From: CAXBCP01 sp047638395
Lineage (GTDB): Bacteria > Pseudomonadota > Alphaproteobacteria > MPNO01 > UBA830
Direction of reading: 5' to 3'
DNA: 64,000 nucleotides
NCBI GenBank assembly: GCA_047638395.1
Contig: JBLIMV010000009.1
Coordinates: forward strand, 108,218-172,217
This document shows positions 26,043-35,576 of the stretch, piece after piece (positions within the stretch are counted from its first letter, which is position 1; every line of letters starts with the position of its first letter). The translations under genes were made by a program, and so were the position numbers. Below the pieces are notes generated by a model. The model was not told the DNA's origin and made no database searches. It saw only the letters and a list, made by a program, of their open reading frames with translations.

Positions 26043-26981
26043 ATGACCGCGATCGTCCACATTATCGTGCCGGTCTTTGCGCTGATCCTTGTCGGCTACG
26101 CAGTCGGCCGGACGCCGAAATGGACGCCGGATGCGACCAGATATTTCAACAATTTCGTCTTTTATGTCGCGCTACCGACATTGCTGTTCGGCGCGCTCGC
26201 CAGCGGCCGCGCTTTCACCGGCGTAGAGCCGTTAATTGCCGCGGCCTATTTCGGCGGCAGTCTGATCTCGATGGTGCTCATCATTGCGTTCTCGCGCACG
26301 GTGTTTCGCCTGCCGGGCGAAGAGCTTGCGCTGCTCGGTATGGGTGCCGGGTTTTCAAATACCGTTCTGCTTGGTCTGCCGCTGATCGTCCTGACCTTCG
26401 GCGATGCGGCGGTCGGCCCGATTACTGCGATCATCGCCTTCAACACGCTTCTGCTCTTGCCGGTCACGGTTTTGATAATCGAAATCTCGCGTGGCCGGGC
26501 AAGCCAGCGGGGATTGGCGGCAATCGTCATCGCGCCGGTCCGAGCGCTCAGCCGCAATCCGATTCTCCTCGCCATCGTCGCTGGCGCGCTGTGGAGCTTT
26601 ACCGGTATCGGACTGGCCGTCCCGGTAGAGCGCTACATCGATATGATGTCGGGCGCTGCCGGTCCGTGCGCCCTGTTCGTCCTGGGCGCCAGCCTCGCCG
26701 AATACAAAATCGCCGGACGGCCCGGCGAGACCGCGACCATGGTGGGCTTCAAGCTGATCATCCACCCGATCATCGTCTGGCTGCTCTGTACGCGGGTATT
26801 CATACTCGACGATCTGACGACCGGTGTCGCGACCATGATGGCCGCCATTCCCGTCGGGGCGACCGTCTTCACCGTGGCTCAGCAATACCGGACATTTGTT
26901 GGGCCGGTGACGTCATCGATCCTGATATCGACCGGCATATCGGCAGGTACGCTCGCCGTGGTGATCTCGCTGCTGACTTAA
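26043..26981 (+). CDS. AEC-family auxin efflux carrier-like transporter
   Basis: The 312-residue hydrophobic protein has about ten membrane segments in two five-helix halves. It starts with HIIVPVFALILVGYAVGR, and the NTVLLGLPLI segment and the SRNPILLAIVAGALW junction are typical of AEC permeases. Bacterial members move malate, malonate or other carboxylates; the direction and substrate are not evident here. It is downstream of the MarR gene, possibly in the same transcript. Confidence 0.85.
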   Translation: MTAIVHIIVPVFALILVGYAVGRTPKWTPDATRYFNNFVFYVALPTLLFGALASGRAFTGVEPLIAAAYFGGSLISMVLIIAFSRTVFRLPGEELALLGMGAGFSNTVLLGLPLIVLTFGDAAVGPITAIIAFNTLLLLPVTVLIIEISRGRASQRGLAAIVIAPVRALSRNPILLAIVAGALWSFTGIGLAVPVERYIDMMSGAAGPCALFVLGASLAEYKIAGRPGETATMVGFKLIIHPIIVWLLCTRVFILDDLTTGVATMMAAIPVGATVFTVAQQYRTFVGPVTSSILISTGISAGTLAVVISLLT

Positions 26982-26996
26982 GGCGCCGTGTAACCG

Positions 26997-27203
26997 CTAG
27001 GCCGCGCTTGGCATTTCCTGAAAGCGGTTCTGATCGCGCAGCACGCTTGTTGCGATAATCTTGGTGACCGACCGGTCGCTGACACCGACCATTTTGACGT
27101 GCGGAATAGACGTCGACAGGTCGCTTAACATATCGACCTCCCAGAGGAGGCCTTCGCTGGCACGAAACTGCTGACCGGGGCGGATATCTTTGGATTTGGG
27201 CAT
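26997..27203 (-). CDS. Small conserved hypothetical protein
   Basis: The 68-residue acidic/basic mixed protein contains DIRPGQQFRASEGLLWEVD, PHVKMVGVSD and SVLRDQNRFQ. It has no signal or membrane segment. The pattern resembles short alphaproteobacterial proteins of unknown function built around a small beta barrel. It converges on the AEC gene with a 15-base gap. I assign no function. Confidence 0.6.
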   Translation of the reverse strand: MPKSKDIRPGQQFRASEGLLWEVDMLSDLSTSIPHVKMVGVSDRSVTKIIATSVLRDQNRFQEMPSAA

Positions 27204-27268
27204 TCTGACCGTCTCACTGTGACTCTACGAAACTGACAGAAGTATCACGCAAATTTTCGAACAAAAAC

Positions 27269-28276
27269 TTAACGCGACGCACTCTCTATCGCCGTCAGCC
27301 AAGTTTTTTTTGCGGCGTCATCCAGGAACGATGCAATGATGGAATTTCTGGCCAGGGTGACAATATCATCCTGTGACAGGTCCAATGCATCGCGCACGGC
27401 GATGTAGTTTTCCAGCACATAGCCGCCGAAATATGCCGGATCGTCCGAATTTATGGTCGCCACCAACCCCGCATCCAGCATGGCCCGCAACGGGTGTTGC
27501 GACATGTCGGTGACCCCCTGTAGCCGGTAATTCGACAGCGGGCAGACCGTCAGCGGCATCTTTTCGCTGGCGAGGCGGGTAACCAGATCGGGGTCGGCCA
27601 TCGCCGCGTTGCCATGATCGACCCGGTCGACATGCAGCAGATCAAGCGTGTCGCGCACATATTCGGGCGGGCCTTCTTCCCCGGCATGGGCGACAAGCCT
27701 GAAACCGGCATCGCGCGCCCTGGCGAACACACGCTCAAATTTCTGCGGCGGGTGACCAAGTTCAGATGAATCCAACCCAACACCGACAATACGGTCCCGA
27801 TGCGCCATGGCCTGTTCAAGTACCGGGAACGCCTCGTCCTCATCGAGATGACGTAGGAAACACATAATGATGCGCGACGTAATGCCGTTTTCCGCTTCGG
27901 CATCGCGCAATGCGCGCCATATGCTGTCCAGCGCAACCTCGAACGGCACGCCGCGCTCGGTGTGTCCCTGCGGATCGAAAAATATTTCGGTGTGCACAAC
28001 ACCGTCAGCGACGGCGCGTTTCATATAGGCGGCCGTCAGATCGTAAAAGTCCTGTTCTTTGAGCAGCACGCTCATACCGGCGTAGTACAGATCGAGAAAC
28101 GCCTGCAGGTCGGCAAAATCATAAGCAGCCTTCAGATCATTGACCGTCGCGTAAGGCAGATCCACTTCGTTTCGCCGGGCGATTTCAAACATCAGCTCGG
28201 GCTCAAAACTGCCTTCGATATGCAGGTGCAGTTCGGCCTTCGGCAGGCGGCGGATAAAATCATCTGAAACGGTCAT
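27269..28276 (-). CDS. Adenosine deaminase-family protein, probable adenine deaminase
   Basis: The 335-residue amidohydrolase has a zinc-binding HLHIEGS near the start, a catalytic HAGEEG, VDHGNAA, LTVCPLSNYRL and NSDDPAYFGGYVLENY. The last motif is typical of the adenine-deaminase branch rather than true adenosine deaminases. The reaction would be adenine to hypoxanthine plus ammonia, feeding purine salvage and nitrogen supply. I use ATG 28276; the upstream extension to 28378 overlaps the divergent GMC promoter and has no similarity. Confidence 0.85.
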   Translation of the reverse strand: MTVSDDFIRRLPKAELHLHIEGSFEPELMFEIARRNEVDLPYATVNDLKAAYDFADLQAFLDLYYAGMSVLLKEQDFYDLTAAYMKRAVADGVVHTEIFFDPQGHTERGVPFEVALDSIWRALRDAEAENGITSRIIMCFLRHLDEDEAFPVLEQAMAHRDRIVGVGLDSSELGHPPQKFERVFARARDAGFRLVAHAGEEGPPEYVRDTLDLLHVDRVDHGNAAMADPDLVTRLASEKMPLTVCPLSNYRLQGVTDMSQHPLRAMLDAGLVATINSDDPAYFGGYVLENYIAVRDALDLSQDDIVTLARNSIIASFLDDAAKKTWLTAIESASR

Positions 28277-28370
28277 GCGGATTGTCTGCCCCCGGGGCCT
28301 GTTAGGATGCAAATTCCATATGCTATCCTTACACAGGATAACAATACCGCAGTACAGGGGTGCCAAAAAA

Positions 28371-30002
28371 ATGAGCAACGGAAAAAGCTACGATTACGTG
28401 ATTGTCGGGGCGGGATCGGCGGGCTGCACGCTGGCCAACCGGCTGACCGAAGATCCGAATGTACAGGTACTGGTGATCGAGGCCGGCGGCAGCGACCGCA
28501 ATCCGATCATCACTGTACCGCTCGGCTGGGGCAAAATTCTGTTCGAACGCCTGTATGACTGGGGCTACTTCACCGAAGAAGAAAGTGAATTCGACAACCG
28601 CAAGGTTGAATGCGCCCGCGGCAAGGTGCTTGGCGGATCTTCGTCGATCAACGCCATGGCCTATGTCCGCTGCCACCGCGAAGACTATGACCGGTGGAGC
28701 CGGAACGGCTGCACCGGCTGGTCATATGCCGACATCCTGCCCTATTTCATAAAATCCGAAGACTGGGAAAAAGGCGATCAGCCGCTGCGCGGCACCGGCG
28801 GGCCGCTGACAACGATCGAAAACAAGTATCCCGATCCCCTGCTCGAAGCCTGGCTACAGGCCGGCGAACAGGCGGGTTATTCGCGCACCCCCGATTACAA
28901 CGGACCGCAGAACGAAGGTCTCGGCACCGTGCAATCGACCATTCGCAACGGCCGGCGCTGCAGCGCCGCGGTCGCCTATCTGCGGCCGGCGATGAAACGC
29001 TCAAACCTTACCGTGATCACCCACGCCCTGGCGCACCGCGTGGTGCTGGAAGGCACCAGGGCCGTCGGCGTCGAATATTCGACCGGCGGCAAGACCACCA
29101 CCATCGCCCGGGCAGAGCGCGAAGTTATCGTCGCAGGCGGCGTGATCAATTCGCCGCAGCTGCTGATGCTGTCGGGTATCGGCAACAGCGAACATCTGGC
29201 GGAACACGGCATCTCGACCGCCGTCGATCTGAAGGGCGTCGGCCAGAACCTGCAGGACCATCTGTCCGTGGGTGTTGAATATGAGCGCATCGGCGACGGC
29301 CCGTTTGTCGGCACACTCCGCTGGGACCGCCTCGCCCTGTCGATGGCGCAGGCCTATATCTTCGGCACCGGTTTCGCCACCGAGATGCCCGGCCCGCTGA
29401 CCGGATATATTTCATCTCAGGAAGGCATGGCGCAGCCCGATCTGCAATTGCTGGCGCGGTTCATTCCGCCGGAATCGCAGCCATGGATGCCGATCACCGG
29501 CAAGAAACCCAAGGACGCCTTCATGGTCCGCCCGGTCGTGCTGCACCCGAAAAGCCGTGGCGAGCTCAAACTCGCTTCTGCCAACCCGGGCGACCACGCG
29601 AAAATCCATCAGAATTTCCTGTCGGACCCCGCCGACCTGAAAACGCTCAAAGACGGTATCGCCATCGTCAAGGAAATCGCCGGCCAGAAAGCGCTGGACG
29701 GATTCCGCGGTCCGGAGATCCAGCCGAAGGACGAATCGCTCGACGACTTCATCAAGCGCACCGCGTGGACGGTTCATCATCCGCTCGGCACCTGCAAGAT
29801 GGGCCCGGATAGCGACGAGATGGCGGTTGTCGATCCGGAATTCCGCGTGCGCGGCGCAGAAAACCTGCGGGTCATCGATGCGTCGGTCTTCCCGGACATG
29901 CTGGGCGGCAACATCAACGCACCCACGATTGCCTTTGCCGAACGTGCAGCCGATCTGTTGCTCGGCAAGACACCGCTTGCCCCGATAGAGGTTGCGGCCT
30001 AG
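28371..30002 (+). CDS. GMC-family FAD oxidoreductase (choline dehydrogenase-like)
   Basis: The 543-residue flavoprotein starts MSNGKSYDYVIVGAGSAGC, with the FAD dinucleotide loop in the first 20 residues. It has GGSSSINAMAYVR (GMC signature 1), GVINSPQLLMLSGIG (signature 2), HHPLGTCKMG with the active-site His, and GGNINAPTIAFAERAADLL at the end. GMC enzymes oxidise alcohols, sugars or choline. No betaine genes are near, so choline is not indicated. The VOC gene follows 27 bases later. An inverted repeat TATCC-N7-GGATA lies about 30-45 bases upstream. Confidence 0.88.
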   Translation: MSNGKSYDYVIVGAGSAGCTLANRLTEDPNVQVLVIEAGGSDRNPIITVPLGWGKILFERLYDWGYFTEEESEFDNRKVECARGKVLGGSSSINAMAYVRCHREDYDRWSRNGCTGWSYADILPYFIKSEDWEKGDQPLRGTGGPLTTIENKYPDPLLEAWLQAGEQAGYSRTPDYNGPQNEGLGTVQSTIRNGRRCSAAVAYLRPAMKRSNLTVITHALAHRVVLEGTRAVGVEYSTGGKTTTIARAEREVIVAGGVINSPQLLMLSGIGNSEHLAEHGISTAVDLKGVGQNLQDHLSVGVEYERIGDGPFVGTLRWDRLALSMAQAYIFGTGFATEMPGPLTGYISSQEGMAQPDLQLLARFIPPESQPWMPITGKKPKDAFMVRPVVLHPKSRGELKLASANPGDHAKIHQNFLSDPADLKTLKDGIAIVKEIAGQKALDGFRGPEIQPKDESLDDFIKRTAWTVHHPLGTCKMGPDSDEMAVVDPEFRVRGAENLRVIDASVFPDMLGGNINAPTIAFAERAADLLLGKTPLAPIEVAA

Positions 30003-30029
30003 TTCAGGGGAAAGCGGGAAGGAAACAGC

Positions 30030-30485
30030 ATGACAGCGAAAATCAATGTCGAGCGGGTCGATCACACGGGCATCCGGGTCGCCAACCCGGACCGGGCAAT
30101 CGAATTCTACGAGATGCTCGGGTTCAAGGTGCTCACCCGCGTGACGTTCGATCCGGTCATTATTATCCGCAATCCGCAGGACGTGGAGATCAACCTGATC
30201 GTCAATGCCGCCGAAGAGCATGACGGCAGCAATATCCTGATGGATGTCGATACCAAGTATGCCGGCATCACCCATCTGGCGCTGCGGGTGTCGTCCATCG
30301 TCGATACCATGGCGGTGTTAAAGGAAAACGGCGTCGCCATCACGCAGGGGCCGGTGATGTTCGGGGGTGACGGTCACGTCTCGCTATTCGTGCGCGACCC
30401 GGACCGCAACGTGCTGGAGCTGCGCGCCCGCGCCGAAAACCTCGACGAGATCGAGGGTCTGGAAAAATACGAAAACGTAAACTAA
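30030..30485 (+). CDS. VOC-superfamily (glyoxalase/dioxygenase-fold) protein
   Basis: The 151-residue protein has paired beta-alpha-beta-beta-beta modules: VDHTGIRVANPDRAIEFYEMLGF at the start, GITHLALRVSSI in the middle, and GHVSLFVRDPDRNVLELRA with a metal-ligand Glu at the end. This fits a single-chain glyoxalase I-like lyase or isomerase. It is codirectional with and close to the GMC gene, with GGAAGGA before the ATG, so the two probably act in one pathway. Confidence 0.85.
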   Translation: MTAKINVERVDHTGIRVANPDRAIEFYEMLGFKVLTRVTFDPVIIIRNPQDVEINLIVNAAEEHDGSNILMDVDTKYAGITHLALRVSSIVDTMAVLKENGVAITQGPVMFGGDGHVSLFVRDPDRNVLELRARAENLDEIEGLEKYENVN

Positions 30486-30491
30486 CAGGCC

Positions 30492-32507
30492 TTAAGCGGT
30501 GCTCGCGGGCCTGTCTTTGCGGACAGCCAGCCATTCGCGCAGGGTGAGCGCGATGCCCGCGACAACCCCGGCCAGATCGACCCAGTGGCCACCGGACATT
30601 GCATTCGCCGGCATCAGGGCAGCGAACCCACTGACCGCAAATGCCAGCCGCATAAAGCTGCCCAATGGCCGCGTCGCATAGCCGGTAACCGCGACAGAGA
30701 CCAGCCAAACCCCAATCAACGCGGTGACGATGGCAAGGGCGATCGCTTCGGGTGCGCCTTTCAGGATCAGTGTCGGCGACAGCACGAACAGAAATGGGAT
30801 CACATAGGCCATCCAGCCAAACTTTACCGCCGCATATCCCGTCCGCATCGGGTCGGCCCGCGTCAGGCTCGCTGCCGCAAAAGCGGCAATGGCGACGGGC
30901 GGCGTGATCATCGACATCATGCCGAAATACAGCACGAACAGATGGGCCGCCACGATATTCACCCCAACCTCGACCAGCGCCGGGGCAACCAGCGCCGCGA
31001 CCAGCACATAAACGCCAAGGGTCGGCATCCCCATGCCGAGGACGATACAGATCAGGGCTGCCAGGACAAGCAGGACAAACAGGTTCCCGCCGCCGAGCTG
31101 AACCAGCGTCAGCGTCAGACCGAAACTCAGACCCGACAGATTGAGGATACCGATCACAAGCCCGGCTGCCGCAACGATCAGGATCAGTTCCACCGCTGCA
31201 AGCCCGGTATCGCGCAGCGCGCCCCACATCTGAGTCGGCGAAATACGTTTGCCTTCATAGCCAAAGATCAGCGCACAGATAAGCAAAACCAGCGTGGAAT
31301 ACAGCGCCGCGGTTTCAGGACGCAGGTTGAGCACGAACAGCGCGTAAATAAGGAATCCGAACGGCAGCGGGAAAAACCAGCCGGCCTTAAATACCTTGCC
31401 AACCGCCGGCAACACGCTGCGGTCGACCTTTTCAATCCCGGTGCGCGCGGCTTCGAGATCGGCGACGATAAACAGGGCGGCGTAATACAGGATCGCCGGC
31501 ACCAGCGCGGCCAGAACCACCTCTGCGTATGGGATTTCAAGAAACTCGGCCATGACGAAGGCCGATGCCCCCATCAATGGCGGCATCAATTGTCCGCCCG
31601 TGGACGCAACCGCTTCGATCGCGCCGGACGATTCCGCGGTGTACCCGGTGTCGCGCATCAGCGGGATGGTGATCACGCCGGTCGACAGCACGTTGGACAC
31701 GGCGCTTCCCGATATGGACCCGAACAAACCGGATGCGGTAATCGCGATCTTGGCGCCCCCGCCGCGATACCCGCCCATGGTCGCCATGGCGATCCCGGTA
31801 AAGAAGGCGGAACCACCCGACGCAAACAGAACCTGACCGAACAACAGGAAGGCAATCACAACCGTTGTTGCGATAATCATCGGGGTGCCCAGGAGGGCCT
31901 GCGGATCGAGCGCCAGATTGATAATAATAGTCGTCGTCTCGACACTGCGCCCGACCAGTTTACCGGGAATGTGATGCCCCCACAGCGCGTAGGCGACAAA
32001 GACGAGAAGAACGATGACCAGGACCTTGCCGACGCTGCGGCGCAGACCTTCAATAATCAACGCCAGGATAACGGCGCTGACAATCAGCGCATCCAGCGGC
32101 TGATAGACAAGATCGCTGGCAAGCCGCGGATAAACCGCCGCGACATATGCCATGGCGGCAAATCCTGCAACGGCGGCAACGATATCGTACCAGGGAACAC
32201 GCCCGGGGCGGCCCTTGATGGCGGGAATATTCAGGAACACGAGCGGCAACGCGACGGCGAGCATCGCGGCAAGGAATTGCTCGGTATACAGAACCAGCCC
32301 GACGGTGCGGTAGATATCCGCGGCCCAGCCGACAGATCCCAGCGCCACAAGGACGGCGCCACCATCAACGATGGCGCGCCCCGTCTTCGAGAGGCGGGGC
32401 GCGCCGGCCGTGTGTTCTTCGGACAAAGAGGCCCCGGCCCCACAAACAGCGTGGGCCCGCCCGTTCGTGTGGGGGGGGGCCCCCCCGGCCGTTTGTTCTT
32501 CGGACAT
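30492..32507 (-). CDS. TRAP transporter fused permease (4TM/12TM, TAXI type)
   Basis: The 671-residue membrane protein has the small (DctQ-like) and large (DctM-like) permease domains fused. Hallmarks are SGSAVSNVLSTGVITIPLM, STGGQLMPPLMGASAFVMAE and LGMGMPTLGVYVLVA. It pairs with the TAXI binding protein whose gene ends 12 bases upstream. Fused TRAP permeases use a sodium gradient to import organic acids or similar ligands. The first about 40 residues are odd: SEEQTAGGAPP is repeated as SEEHTAGAPRL 27 residues later because the start region is duplicated. The true start could be the internal TTG in the older copy. Confidence 0.9.
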   Translation of the reverse strand: MSEEQTAGGAPPHTNGRAHAVCGAGASLSEEHTAGAPRLSKTGRAIVDGGAVLVALGSVGWAADIYRTVGLVLYTEQFLAAMLAVALPLVFLNIPAIKGRPGRVPWYDIVAAVAGFAAMAYVAAVYPRLASDLVYQPLDALIVSAVILALIIEGLRRSVGKVLVIVLLVFVAYALWGHHIPGKLVGRSVETTTIIINLALDPQALLGTPMIIATTVVIAFLLFGQVLFASGGSAFFTGIAMATMGGYRGGGAKIAITASGLFGSISGSAVSNVLSTGVITIPLMRDTGYTAESSGAIEAVASTGGQLMPPLMGASAFVMAEFLEIPYAEVVLAALVPAILYYAALFIVADLEAARTGIEKVDRSVLPAVGKVFKAGWFFPLPFGFLIYALFVLNLRPETAALYSTLVLLICALIFGYEGKRISPTQMWGALRDTGLAAVELILIVAAAGLVIGILNLSGLSFGLTLTLVQLGGGNLFVLLVLAALICIVLGMGMPTLGVYVLVAALVAPALVEVGVNIVAAHLFVLYFGMMSMITPPVAIAAFAAASLTRADPMRTGYAAVKFGWMAYVIPFLFVLSPTLILKGAPEAIALAIVTALIGVWLVSVAVTGYATRPLGSFMRLAFAVSGFAALMPANAMSGGHWVDLAGVVAGIALTLREWLAVRKDRPASTA

Positions 32508-32520
32508 CGAGGCCAGGGCC
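32404..32520. repeat. In-frame 81-base-period duplication of the TRAP permease start, with a G9C7 tract
   Basis: CCGGCCGTNTGTTCTTCGGACA-NN-GAGGCC occurs at 32404-32439 and 32485-32520, exactly 81 bases (27 codons) apart. The copy nearer the binding-protein gene carries ATG. The other has TTG at the same place. A run of nine G then seven C (32471-32486) lies between them. It looks like a recent tandem duplication or an assembly problem at a GC hairpin. Confidence 0.75.
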
Positions 32521-33479
32521 TAAAGAATGCCCACTTCCTTGTAGTATTTCATCGCACCCGGATGGTAATCGACACCAACACCCGGCTTCGCCATCTGCTT
32601 CGGCTGGAAGCGGCGGAACACGCCGTGACCGGCAATCAGTTCCTTTTTGCTTTCATGCAATGCCTTCGCCGACTTATAGGCGATCTCGTCGCTGACATGC
32701 GTGCCGGCCAGCAACAGGTAATCGAACCCGACCATGGTGGTCGGCTTTTCGATATAGGGCATCCGTTTGGACGGCTTCACGGTGGTGAAGAACGCCCCCG
32801 GCGCGACCTCCCGCATCTTGGCAAGTTTCTCGGGCGTAGAATCAAGCGACAGGAAACGAATCTTCACCGCCGCATTCGCCTTGCGGACAATGGCCGATCC
32901 CGGCGCCAGGAAAGAGGCAACCACCTTGCCCGAAACCAGCTCGTCGGTTCCGCGCACGAAATTCGGTACCGGCACCCCTTTGACATCTTTCCACGACATG
33001 CCTTCCATCCCGAAGGTCGCACGGATCAGTACCTCGACGATCTTCTGGCTGGTAAAGCCGGACGGGAAATCCTTCCCCTTGAAATCTGTGACCTTCTGAA
33101 ACGGCGAATCCTTCTTGACCATATAGCTGGTCTGGAAGGCGAACAGACGCGCCAACGCGCGGAGGTTCGGGTTCTTGCGGCCTTCGAACGTACCTGTGCC
33201 ATCCTTGGCAAAATGCGCTTCGACGGCGTTGGCAGTCGACATCTCGATCCGGCCCTGATTGACCTGGGGGATAAAGATGTTCGATCCGCCAAAGCCGACG
33301 GCGCGTGTGGTGAGCCCCGCCTTGTCGGAAATCACCTTGGCCGCGGCCGAGGCGATCCCGTAAGCGAGCGAGCCCTGCGGCAACGTACCGATGCTGACCG
33401 TCTGCGCAATCGCCGCGCCGGAAAAAGCCGTTGCTCCAACAAGCGCCGTGATGGCAATCGTCTTCTTAAGATACGTCAT
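32520..33479 (-). CDS. TAXI-family TRAP transporter solute-binding protein
   Basis: The 319-residue periplasmic protein has a Sec signal (AIAQ cleavage near residue 26) and the TAXI fold start VSIGTLPQGSLAYGIASAAAKVI, then GFGGSNIFIPQVNQGRIEMSTAN. It delivers its ligand to the fused permease encoded immediately downstream. GGGAG lies before the ATG. The nearby ring-hydroxylating dioxygenase suggests an aromatic acid as ligand, which is an inference from position only. Confidence 0.9.
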   Translation of the reverse strand: MTYLKKTIAITALVGATAFSGAAIAQTVSIGTLPQGSLAYGIASAAAKVISDKAGLTTRAVGFGGSNIFIPQVNQGRIEMSTANAVEAHFAKDGTGTFEGRKNPNLRALARLFAFQTSYMVKKDSPFQKVTDFKGKDFPSGFTSQKIVEVLIRATFGMEGMSWKDVKGVPVPNFVRGTDELVSGKVVASFLAPGSAIVRKANAAVKIRFLSLDSTPEKLAKMREVAPGAFFTTVKPSKRMPYIEKPTTMVGFDYLLLAGTHVSDEIAYKSAKALHESKKELIAGHGVFRRFQPKQMAKPGVGVDYHPGAMKYYKEVGIL

Positions 33480-33580
33480 AATCGTGGTCTCCCTGTTGAT
33501 CCGATATGAACTCCCTAAGACCGATCTTACGGTATTCCCGCGCTAAAGCATTTTTATTTTAGAGCTAAAACAATTTTGAC

Positions 33581-34117
33581 TTACAGCCACCACTGAATAA
33601 CGTATTCATATGGCCCTTCGCGGTTCACCAGATCGGCGCGCTGCAGGGCGATACGATAGCCATCGTCGGTTTTCTTCAGCAGATGGCGGTACTTGCCCGT
33701 GAAATTCCGCACCTCGTAGCGGAAATACTCGGCGCAATGAAACCGCGACCGGACGATGATATCGCCGTTCGCCTCTTCGCTTTCGATGATGACGTTCGAC
33801 ACCACGTGGCAAAGCCGGTTGTGCGGTGCCTGGCTGTGTGCCCGCGGATGCGTGTTCCGGGCGATCCGCATCTGCATCAGATAGGTATCTTCCCAGAACA
33901 CGTTGGGCTCTCCGTCGCCTTCCACCTGCTCTTCTTCCGACGGCATCCAGTAGATGCCGTCTTCACCGAACAGAGCCAACCAGTCGTCCCATTGCTTTTC
34001 ATCAATGATTTCCGCCTGGCGGTACAGGAACCGCTCGACGGCCAGCTGGGTCTCTACGCTGACATCTGCGACGGCCTGTGCATTTCCTGCAGCGAGAATT
34101 TCGGTCGCGCTCGCCAT
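33581..34117 (-). CDS. Aromatic-ring-hydroxylating dioxygenase small (beta) subunit
   Basis: The 178-residue protein has the NTF2-like fold of dioxygenase beta subunits: VERFLYRQAEIIDEKQWDDWLALF, DGIYWMPSEEE, TYLMQMRIARNTHPRAHSQAP and FHCAEYFRYEVRNFTGKYRH. AGGAGGT before ATG 34117 decides the start, two bases after the large-subunit stop. It would assemble with the large subunit as an alpha3beta3 oxygenase. The family includes benzoate, anthranilate and biphenyl dioxygenases. Confidence 0.9.
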   Translation of the reverse strand: MASATEILAAGNAQAVADVSVETQLAVERFLYRQAEIIDEKQWDDWLALFGEDGIYWMPSEEEQVEGDGEPNVFWEDTYLMQMRIARNTHPRAHSQAPHNRLCHVVSNVIIESEEANGDIIVRSRFHCAEYFRYEVRNFTGKYRHLLKKTDDGYRIALQRADLVNREGPYEYVIQWWL

Positions 34118-34119
34118 GA

Positions 34120-35442
34120 TCAGACCTCCTTCTCGGTCGTCATGTAGTCGCGCCAGGCATGCATCATGTGCCGCAGGGGCATTTCGCTCATAGTATCGGG
34201 CGCGGAATAGGTCTTGTCGCCCTCCTGGATGTCCTGGCCGGCATTGCGATGGAAGCTCACCCATTCGCGCGCGGAAGATTCAAGTCCGTGCTGGCATTTC
34301 CACCAGTTGAACAGGTCGTCGGCATTGATCAGCGTCGACGGGGAATTGACCAGATAGTAATAGGCCAGCGACCGGCGGTAGATCTCTTCCGGTGCATCTT
34401 TCAGCCGGAAGTGCCAGATCTCGGTCAATGTCTTGTCCGGTCCCAGCGGGCGGATCGTCCGCAGCTGCTGCAGCGGCGGCTGGACCGAATTGCATGGATA
34501 GACCAGCATGTGATGGATATCGACGGCGAGGATTTCCTCGGCCTTTTCCTCGCCATAGGCTTCGTACATGCGGCGGACATATTCGTTGGTGTCCGGATCG
34601 TCGGGACGCAGGCCCATATAACCCTGGAGACTGCTGTGACCGTTGGGAAAACCGACGGTGCCGAACTTGGTCCAGCCGTCATGCCCAAGATCGGCAAAAG
34701 CGGTCAGGAAGCTCAGTTCCAGCGGCACTTCCTTGCCATCCTCGCGGAGTTTCGCATCGATCTTCTGCGCGGCGCGGCCAGTGGATTCATGGGTCACGCC
34801 CGGATGCGACGCATCGAGCTGGTTCTCGAGGAAGATTTTCCAGTTGGATTGCTGGACCATCCGGAAGCAGCTTCCGACGACCTCGGTTTCCTTGCCGGGC
34901 GCACGGTCGATCAGCTGATCGAATGCGGCCGCGGATTCACCGAGATGCGACCGGAGGTCGGGGCCACCTTCCGACAGCTTTGCGAACCAGAACCCGCGGT
35001 AATTGTCGGAACGCGCCGGGCGCGCCATATGGAATTCCGGATCATCAAAGTCGAGATTTGTGCCTTCATAGCCCTGCTTCGCCGGCATGCTTTCGAGCTT
35101 GCCGTCGAGGTGGAACGTCCACGCGTGATAGGAACAGTAAAAATTGTTCCCGGTATTTCCCTTGCGGGCCGTACACAACTGCGCGCCACGATGGGGGCAG
35201 CGATTATACAGGACCTGAACGTCACCGTGTCTGTCTTTGACCATCACCATGGGCTGGCGGCCGACCTGGGCGAGATAGTAGTCGCCCGGCTCTTTTACCT
35301 GGCTTTCATGCCCGATATAGATCCACGTGTTCTCAAAAATCCGTTCCATCTCGAGATCGAAAATCTCGGGGTCGGTATAGGCTTTACGGTGTGCGCGGTC
35401 AGGTTCAACCATTGCGCCGATCTGTTCGGTGGTCCAGCTCAT
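34120..35442 (-). CDS. Aromatic-ring-hydroxylating dioxygenase large (alpha) subunit
   Basis: The 440-residue Rieske oxygenase counts from ATG 35442 (GGGAG upstream; ATG 35478 is the alternative). The 2Fe-2S ligands are C82, H84, C103 and H106 (CPHRGAQL ... FYCSYHAW). The mononuclear-iron ligands H213 and H218 lie in LDASHPGVTHES. It catalyses cis-dihydroxylation or decarboxylating hydroxylation of an aromatic acid with electrons from a separate reductase, which is not encoded nearby. The AraC gene next to it is the likely activator. The specific substrate (benzoate, anthranilate, salicylate or another) is unresolved. Confidence 0.9.
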   Translation of the reverse strand: MSWTTEQIGAMVEPDRAHRKAYTDPEIFDLEMERIFENTWIYIGHESQVKEPGDYYLAQVGRQPMVMVKDRHGDVQVLYNRCPHRGAQLCTARKGNTGNNFYCSYHAWTFHLDGKLESMPAKQGYEGTNLDFDDPEFHMARPARSDNYRGFWFAKLSEGGPDLRSHLGESAAAFDQLIDRAPGKETEVVGSCFRMVQQSNWKIFLENQLDASHPGVTHESTGRAAQKIDAKLREDGKEVPLELSFLTAFADLGHDGWTKFGTVGFPNGHSSLQGYMGLRPDDPDTNEYVRRMYEAYGEEKAEEILAVDIHHMLVYPCNSVQPPLQQLRTIRPLGPDKTLTEIWHFRLKDAPEEIYRRSLAYYYLVNSPSTLINADDLFNWWKCQHGLESSAREWVSFHRNAGQDIQEGDKTYSAPDTMSEMPLRHMMHAWRDYMTTEKEV

Positions 35443-35576
35443 GTCTCTCTCCCGGTCGGTAACGATGGGTTTGTTCATCCGGGCGTCCCGTTTGAGCGCC
35501 CGTTGGAGAGAGTGTTGCGGTTTAAAACCTGGCCGACTAGCCCCCAGACGCGGGAATTAGCCCGAACGCGCAGTTA

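Noticed and set aside
24347..26062. A 571-codon open frame on the minus strand
   Set aside because: It is antisense to the luciferase-like and MarR genes, which have clear motifs and ribosome sites.
30585..33509. A 974-codon open frame on the plus strand
   Set aside because: It is antisense to the TRAP permease and binding-protein genes, has the His/Arg/Gln/Gly-rich composition of a mirror frame, and matches no family.
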